Assembly (NCBI RefSeq): GCF_000185365.1
Contig: NZ_GL622241.1
Location: forward strand, 858,895-908,286
Length of the DNA stretch: 49,392 nucleotides
DNA from: Enterococcus italicus DSM 15952
GTDB lineage: Bacteria > Bacillota > Bacilli > Lactobacillales > Enterococcaceae
Reading direction: 5' to 3'
Shown here: piece by piece, positions 44,563 to 49,392 of the stretch
How positions within the stretch are numbered: the stretch's first letter is position 1
Layout of the letters: each line of letters opens with the position of its first letter
Translations under genes and position numbers: made by a program
Notes under the pieces: generated by a model
What the model was told of the DNA's origin: nothing
Seen by the model: only the letters and a program-made list of their open reading frames with translations
Databases searched by the model: none

Positions 44563-45465
44563 GTGAGACTAAAAGGAATTATTACCGCAATGGCTACACC
44601 TCTAGATGAAAAAGGAGCAATTTCTGAAGCAGGTGTGGCAGCCTTAGCGGAGCATTTGATTACCAATGGTGTGGCAGGCCTTTTCGTTTTGGGAACGAAC
44701 GGGGAATTTTATAGCCTAACCAAAGAGCAAAAATTAAACTTAGCCGAGTATACGGTCAAAGCAGCTGCTGGTCGGGTACCGGTATATGCGGGTGTTGGTG
44801 GTATCAGTACGAATGAAGTTGTAGAATTGGCCAAAGAAATGGCAACAAGAGGTGTGGATGCATTATCTGTTATTACTCCTTACTTGATCCATATAACACA
44901 AGAAGAGTTGATTCAACACTATGAAACAATTGCCGATGCGAGTCCATTACCAATTATTTTGTACAATATTCCAGCTAATACGCAATTAAATATCGAACCA
45001 ACAACCGTTGCGCGGTTAGCAAAACATCCTAATATCATAGGAATGAAAGACAGCAGTGGTCATTTAGATCAAATGGAAACGTATCTTGCGCTAGTCAAAA
45101 AAGAAACGTTTGATGTTTTAGTAGGGTCGGATTCTCGTATTTTGAAAGCTCTTCAATTGGGAGCAACAGGTGCAGTAGCCGCAACTTCTAATGTATTGAC
45201 GAAAACTGATGTGGGGATTTACGAAGCTTTTTTAGCAGATGATATTGAAAAAGCAGAACTGTTACAAGAAAGTATCAATGCATTCCGCGGTGTATTGAAA
45301 CTTGGCAGTGTGCCTGCTGTTTTGAAGGAAGCATTAAACATGATTCAACTACCTGTGGGTAAACCCTGTCTACCTGTTCAACCGGTAATCAACACTGAGG
45401 ACCGTGCTAAAATCAGAGAAGTTTTGGTTTCTTATCAAGAATCGGAAGGATTTGAGGTGAAATAA
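44563..45465 (+). CDS. DapA/NanA-family class I aldolase
   Basis: 300 residues from GTG 44563 (MRLKGIITAMATPLD) with AAGGAGG overlapping the end of the previous gene; the longer frame has no RBS. The Schiff-base Lys is in IIGMKDSSGHLDQM, the Tyr in PIILYNIPANT, and the substrate loop is GTNGEFYSL. That loop is closer to 2-keto-3-deoxy sugar-acid aldolases than to true DHDPS. The operon contains a second, KDPG-type aldolase. Confidence 0.85.
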   Translation: MRLKGIITAMATPLDEKGAISEAGVAALAEHLITNGVAGLFVLGTNGEFYSLTKEQKLNLAEYTVKAAAGRVPVYAGVGGISTNEVVELAKEMATRGVDALSVITPYLIHITQEELIQHYETIADASPLPIILYNIPANTQLNIEPTTVARLAKHPNIIGMKDSSGHLDQMETYLALVKKETFDVLVGSDSRILKALQLGATGAVAATSNVLTKTDVGIYEAFLADDIEKAELLQESINAFRGVLKLGSVPAVLKEALNMIQLPVGKPCLPVQPVINTEDRAKIREVLVSYQESEGFEVK

Positions 45466-45467
45466 TA

Positions 45468-46094
45468 ATGGAAAAATTAACAACACTGAATCGCATTCAT
45501 GAAGAAAAAATTATGGCCGTTGTGCGCGTGGAAACATTTGAACGCGGATCAGAAATTGTGGAAGGATGTCTAGCAGGCGGAGTTAGCATTTTAGAAATTA
45601 GTTATACCAATGCCAACGCAGGTGAAATCATCCAACAACTGAATCAAGCATACGGAGACAAAGTATTATTAGGAGCAGGAACAGTACTGGATGCACCAAC
45701 TGCGCGCGATGCTATTTTACGAGGGGCAAAATTTGTGATTGCCCCAACCTTTAGTGCAGAAGTCGCTCGCCTTTGCAATCGCTATCAAATTCCTTATATG
45801 CCAGGATGTACGACCATGACGGAATTAGTTGAAGCACTAGAAGCCGGTGCCGATATGATTAAGGCTTTCCCAATCTCAAACTATTATGGCCCATCCTTAG
45901 TCAAAACCATTAAAACGCCGCTACCTTATGTCTCAATTCTTTCATCAGGAGGCGTAACATTGGAAAATGTTGACGAATGGGTTGAAAATGGGGTAGATTG
46001 CATGGGTGTGGGAAGTCTTTTGACAAAAGGTTCCAAAGAGACAATTGCTGCCAATGCAAAAGCTTTGCGGATAGCTGTTGAGAAAGCAAAGTAA
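45468..46094 (+). CDS. KDPG/KHG-type aldolase
   Basis: 208 residues, the usual Eda length. The Schiff-base Lys lies in ADMIKAFPIS, the catalytic Glu in SILEISYTNAN, and VLLGAGTVLDAP and YMPGCTTMTE form the phosphate-binding barrel end. It splits 2-keto-3-deoxy-6-phospho sugar acids into pyruvate and a triose phosphate. It starts two bases after the DapA-like gene. Confidence 0.9.
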   Translation: MEKLTTLNRIHEEKIMAVVRVETFERGSEIVEGCLAGGVSILEISYTNANAGEIIQQLNQAYGDKVLLGAGTVLDAPTARDAILRGAKFVIAPTFSAEVARLCNRYQIPYMPGCTTMTELVEALEAGADMIKAFPISNYYGPSLVKTIKTPLPYVSILSSGGVTLENVDEWVENGVDCMGVGSLLTKGSKETIAANAKALRIAVEKAK

Positions 46095-46118
46095 TAATAA
46101 CGAAAGGAAGTGGGAACG

Positions 46119-48203
46119 ATGCTTGATCGAAAATCGGTGTACATCATGAAAAAATGTGTTGAGGAAAAAGAGGTATCCCTCAATCAACTCATCCAAATGA
46201 TGGACTTGTCAAAACGACAAGTATTGTATGCCATAGAAAAAGCCAATGAATTTTTAATCGACGCATCCGTTGCCCCACTTCATTTAGAAGGACGATTTCT
46301 TTCGCTATCAACTGAAACCAAAGACTATATTGTCCAATGCTTTTTAAATCAAACTATCTACCATTCTTATTTGCTAGATGGTCCTGAAAGAGAAACCTAT
46401 ATTTTCTTAATGCTGCTGTATCGTTATGAATCCTATGTAACTGTTCCGCATTTTTTGGATACGCTTGAAGTTGGAAAAACGACATTTCTTCAAGACATGA
46501 AGCATTTAGAAGAAACACTCGCAAATGAGAACATCGCGGTATTGAATAATCGGACCATCGGCTATTATTTGGCCGGTGATGAATGGCAAATTCGGGCTTT
46601 ACTGATGCGCAACATTTTGATTGATTTTAACCAACCAACGGGCAGTTTTTTGTATGACTACTTCTTATTTCATGAAAATATTGCCGACTTTGACGGTCTG
46701 CAAAAAAACGTGGCCGATTTGCTTAAAAAATACCATATTCAACTGGTAGAAAATCGCCTACGTGAGTTTTGTTATACCTTTCAACTATTGCTTCCACGCT
46801 TAGGAATTACCAATCAAATCTCAAATAAAACATACCATCTTGAATTTTTTCATCAAATGAAAGAATATGATTTGGCAACCGAGTTATTAGCCACGTATCA
46901 AATTGAAAATGAAGAGGCCAAAAAATACATTTGTTCATGGATTTTGAGTTTATCTGTAGGGAATGTTCATGAACAAACCTTTGATCGTTCAATTATTTTG
47001 GAAATTGTCACAAGGATGACCAATCGTTTCGAGTTATTGTCAGGTATTCGTTTTACGGATGAGGAAAAAGTGATTGAGAAATTATATGGGCATTTTCGTT
47101 CCGTGTACTATCGCTTGTTTTTCCGTATTCCGATTATTAATTATTTTACAGAACGAATTCAAGCAACATACCCTGATATGATAAAAATTGTCGAGGAAGT
47201 GTTGAAACCAATCTCGGCACTTTTCGAAGATCCGATACCGGAAGAAGAAATTGCCTTTTTGACCATGCACTTTGTTGCGGCCATTCATCAATTTGAAGAA
47301 AAGAAGTCAGCTGGCAAAAATGTAGGAATCGTTGTCTGTCCGAGTGGTATTGGAAGCTCAGCAATTGTTTTAAATGAACTGAAATCGCTCTTTCCAGAGT
47401 TCGTTTTCTTAGGCCCTTTTGATACGGACATTTTAGAAACAATTCATGAAGAGTATGACTACATTTTTTCAACAGAGCCCAATGTGCGTTTGTATACGGC
47501 CAACAAGCCAGTCTTTATTGTAAACCCAATTTTGACACCAGCTGAGCGTTATCATCTGTTGCGAAGCGTCTATGCAACCACTCAAACGGCGATGCTTAGT
47601 TTTCCGAAAATCTCGGATTTGATGTCAGTGATTGAAAAATATGCAACAATCAAAAATCGCAATCATCTCGAAAAAGAACTGTCGGAACTGCTGATTAATG
47701 AACCTGTGCAAAAAGATGTTGTCTACGAAAAAGGCGAGTTGAATCTTTCAGATGTTTTAAAGAAAGCATTCATTCAATTTCATTTACCAGCAACGACCTA
47801 TGCACAAGCAGTTCAACAAAGTGCTGCCCCGTTACTGACTGAAGGGATTGTTACAGAAAATTATTTGGCTGAAATTATTCATTCAGCAGCAGAGCGGAAA
47901 AGTTGGATGATGATTACCGATGGAGTAGCTTTGCCTCATACCAAACCAATGTATGGAGCCAATGAAATTGGGCTAAGCTTGGGAGTTCTTGAAACACCCA
48001 TTCTATTAGAAAATGGGCGTGAAATGCGCTATATGATGGTGCTATCTGCCGTGGACAACCAGCAGCATTTAAAAGCCATTGCGCAATTGGTCCATTTTTT
48101 AGAAGACGGTGCATTCTTTGAATTATTGCAAACAACAGATAATCCTGAAACTGTGTTTGCCTATATTGTAGAGCATGAAAAAGGAGTTGGTGAAGAAGCG
48201 TGA
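46119..48203 (+). CDS. PRD-containing PTS regulator (MtlR/BglG-type activator)
   Basis: 694 residues from ATG 46119, after GAAAGGA. Domains in order: N-terminal HTH (SLNQLIQMMDLSKRQVLYAI) and a second winged-helix region to ~residue 160; two PRDs (~180-395, with HFVAAIHQFEE); an EIIB-like domain (~405-495, GIVVCPSGIGSSA with Cys); and an EIIA-Mtl-like domain (~545-690, His in VALPHTKPMYG). Phosphorylation by HPr and the IIA/IIB pair would tune it. Probably activates the upstream operon. Confidence 0.9.
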   Translation: MLDRKSVYIMKKCVEEKEVSLNQLIQMMDLSKRQVLYAIEKANEFLIDASVAPLHLEGRFLSLSTETKDYIVQCFLNQTIYHSYLLDGPERETYIFLMLLYRYESYVTVPHFLDTLEVGKTTFLQDMKHLEETLANENIAVLNNRTIGYYLAGDEWQIRALLMRNILIDFNQPTGSFLYDYFLFHENIADFDGLQKNVADLLKKYHIQLVENRLREFCYTFQLLLPRLGITNQISNKTYHLEFFHQMKEYDLATELLATYQIENEEAKKYICSWILSLSVGNVHEQTFDRSIILEIVTRMTNRFELLSGIRFTDEEKVIEKLYGHFRSVYYRLFFRIPIINYFTERIQATYPDMIKIVEEVLKPISALFEDPIPEEEIAFLTMHFVAAIHQFEEKKSAGKNVGIVVCPSGIGSSAIVLNELKSLFPEFVFLGPFDTDILETIHEEYDYIFSTEPNVRLYTANKPVFIVNPILTPAERYHLLRSVYATTQTAMLSFPKISDLMSVIEKYATIKNRNHLEKELSELLINEPVQKDVVYEKGELNLSDVLKKAFIQFHLPATTYAQAVQQSAAPLLTEGIVTENYLAEIIHSAAERKSWMMITDGVALPHTKPMYGANEIGLSLGVLETPILLENGREMRYMMVLSAVDNQQHLKAIAQLVHFLEDGAFFELLQTTDNPETVFAYIVEHEKGVGEEA

Positions 48204-48853
48204 TTCAATTGGTCATATTTGATATGGATGGTGTGTTAGTTGATTCGGAACGTGTCCATTATGAACGGCGTAAACGTTTTTTTCAACGGCATCAGTTTCA
48301 ACTAACAGATCAACAACTAGATAAAATGGTTGGTTCAAATGCCAATGATATTTGGCAAGCGTTGATTCCAACAGACACCGAAAAACGAGAACAGTGGTTA
48401 ACCATCTATCGCGAAGATGTGCGAGCCCATTTGATGGACTATGATGCCATTCGTGATGCACAAATGATTCAATTTGTTCAATGGCTACACCAAAAAGCGA
48501 TTGCCTGTGCTTTAGCATCTTCTGCTCCTCGTTTGTTGATTGAAAAATGTTTGGCGGATATTGGGTTAACGCAAACATTCGATGCAATCTTGTCTGGTGA
48601 GGAAGTGGCTTATAATAAGCCAAATCCAGATATTTATTTAAAGACTATTGAAAAATTTCCGCTGATTCCTAAACACGATATTTTGGTGATAGAGGATTCA
48701 ACTATTGGCATTGAAGCCGCAAAAAAAGCGGGTTTAACTGTAGCTGCCAAAGAAACATCCTTTACCAAAAAAGTCAATATGGATCAATCGCAGGCGGATA
48801 TTCGATTTATTCAGCCAGAGGAATTGGAGCATCATTATTTTCAAGAAAATTAA
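48200..48853 (+). CDS. HAD-superfamily phosphatase/phosphomutase (beta-PGM-like)
   Basis: 217 residues, GTG start overlapping the regulator stop by four bases. HAD motifs are FDMDGVLVDSE (I), SSAPR (II), NKPNPDIY (III) and VIEDSTIGIEAA (IV). The cap domain fits subfamily I, like beta-phosphoglucomutase or sugar phosphatases. It probably clears or converts a sugar phosphate made by this operon. Confidence 0.9.
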   Translation: MIQLVIFDMDGVLVDSERVHYERRKRFFQRHQFQLTDQQLDKMVGSNANDIWQALIPTDTEKREQWLTIYREDVRAHLMDYDAIRDAQMIQFVQWLHQKAIACALASSAPRLLIEKCLADIGLTQTFDAILSGEEVAYNKPNPDIYLKTIEKFPLIPKHDILVIEDSTIGIEAAKKAGLTVAAKETSFTKKVNMDQSQADIRFIQPEELEHHYFQEN

Positions 48854-48883
48854 TCTATGACAAGCAATAGAAAAGTAGGTAAA

Positions 48884-48912
48884 AGATCATGGAAGCATGG
48901 TCTTTTTTTGTA
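48884..48912 (+). terminator. Terminator of the PTS/aldolase operon
   Basis: AGATCATG-GAAG-CATGGTCT followed by TTTTTTG, 30 bases after the HAD gene stop. Confidence 0.75.
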
Positions 48913-48932
48913 TCAAGAAGATAAATGAGCAG

Positions 48933-49301
48933 CTAAGTTAAGTGACCTACAGCTGAAAAGCCCGCGACGACGATTTTTTCTGGATCCACTGTGAATTCCA
49001 TCGCATGTTGACGGACATAACGGATCAAATGAGCCAATTGAAAAAGCTGCTTTGGATAAAATGACTCAGCATCAACGCTATATTGCAAAATGAATGCTTG
49101 ATACCCTAATGCAAGCATCTGTATAGCGACGGGTTCCGATTCACGAGGAGAAAGGCGATGGTAACCACCACCTGGACAAATGATTATAGCTGGACGCCGG
49201 CGATTAGGATCAATTTCTGGGATGGTGTCCATCACGTATCCCATTGCATGAACGGTAAGCTTATTTTGGGTATCTTCCATAGTGATAGGTAAAATTTTCA
49301 T
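48933..49301 (-). pseudogene. Alpha/beta hydrolase (esterase/BD-FAE-like), truncated
   Basis: 122 residues of an N-terminal esterase half: AIIICPGGGYHRLSPRE (oxyanion loop) and VVAGFSA leading to the nucleophile Ser. It stops at GFSAVGHLT just after the nucleophile elbow, where GFSAGGHLAAHL would be usual. The DNA there (CACTTAACTTAGCTGCT) looks like a short duplication that shifts the frame; removing it restores GHLAAHLSS. The rest of the gene, with the catalytic Asp and His, is absent. Confidence 0.75.
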
Positions 49302-49325
49302 TGTAGTAGTCTCCTTTTAAATCAT

Positions 49326-49369
49326 AACCACCCTTCAAAAGGGTGGTTTGCTCTGAGGCTATAAGCCTC
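49326..49369. repeat. Two adjacent hairpins near the window end
   Basis: AACCACCCTT-CAA-AAGGGTGGTT (49326-49347) and GAGGCT-ATA-AGCCTC (49355-49369). The pair resembles subterminal hairpins of IS200/IS605-type elements. The sequence beyond the window would decide. The first hairpin alone could also be a terminator. Confidence 0.4.
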
Positions 49370-49392
49370 TGCTACTAGCCAGCGTCTCAAGG

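Overview
The window looks like low-GC Firmicute chromosome, most probably Enterococcus (E. faecium-like group; species not fixed). Supporting signs are a tandem pair of PcsB/SagA-type secreted coiled-coil proteins, Dps, rplM-rpsI behind an L13-type leader, argGH, a PTS-coupled dihydroxyacetone kinase, a FusB-type EF-G binding protein, a GlsB-type stress protein, and strong AAGGAGG ribosome binding sites throughout.

Layout. (1) 1-10.6 kb is core: two secreted proteins with nearly the same coiled coil but different C-terminal domains (CAP and CHAP), a prepilin peptidase, Dps, an ABC exporter whose permease is frameshifted, argH/argG, then rplM-rpsI. (2) 10.6-29.9 kb is a pile-up of integrative elements at the 3' end of rpsI. 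Element A (about 10.64-20.75 kb) has an intact tyrosine integrase, excisionase and Rep_trans/MobT-like initiator, and carries a manganese-uptake island: an ABC transporter, a small DtxR/MntR-like regulator, an NRAMP transporter and a UspA protein, plus a lone VbhA-like antitoxin. Its right edge is a 53-bp copy of the rpsI end. Element B (about 20.75-27.98 kb) keeps only an integrase remnant and carries a single-chain Type ISP restriction-modification enzyme (LlaGI/LlaBIII-like) followed by two genes I do not recognise. It ends in a 16-bp copy of the same att core. Element C (about 28.07-29.86 kb) is a decayed second copy of the integrase/excisionase end of element A.

(3) 29.9-34.1 kb holds stress-type genes on both strands (GlsB, small membrane protein, SDR oxidoreductase, CorA-like channel) and an ISL3-family insertion sequence that interrupts a small membrane protein. 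(4) 34.1-38.2 kb is dhaKLM with a clear promoter and a cre-like site, followed by a broken P-loop gene and a convergent lactate-permease gene with a homopolymer frameshift. (5) 38.5-42.5 kb has YccF, a FusB-like protein, a DUF3114-like protein, and a 1.6-kb AT-rich insert bounded by an approximately 88-bp direct repeat, containing a GNAT acetyltransferase and a dead RelBE-like toxin-antitoxin pair. (6) 42.6-48.9 kb is a sugar-acid PTS/aldolase operon (IIA, IIB, SIS isomerase, DapA-family aldolase, KDPG-type aldolase, PRD regulator, HAD phosphatase) with no membrane IIC component. The window closes with a truncated esterase and hairpins that may be an insertion-sequence end.

How the parts fit: the rpsI site acts as an acquisition hotspot that has stacked metal-uptake and phage-defence cargo. 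The manganese genes share a TAGGTT-type box over their promoters, which suggests they form one regulon. The strongest candidates for something undescribed are the Type ISP enzyme plus its two linked partner genes, and the mobile manganese island with a regulator that seems to lack the usual metal ligands.
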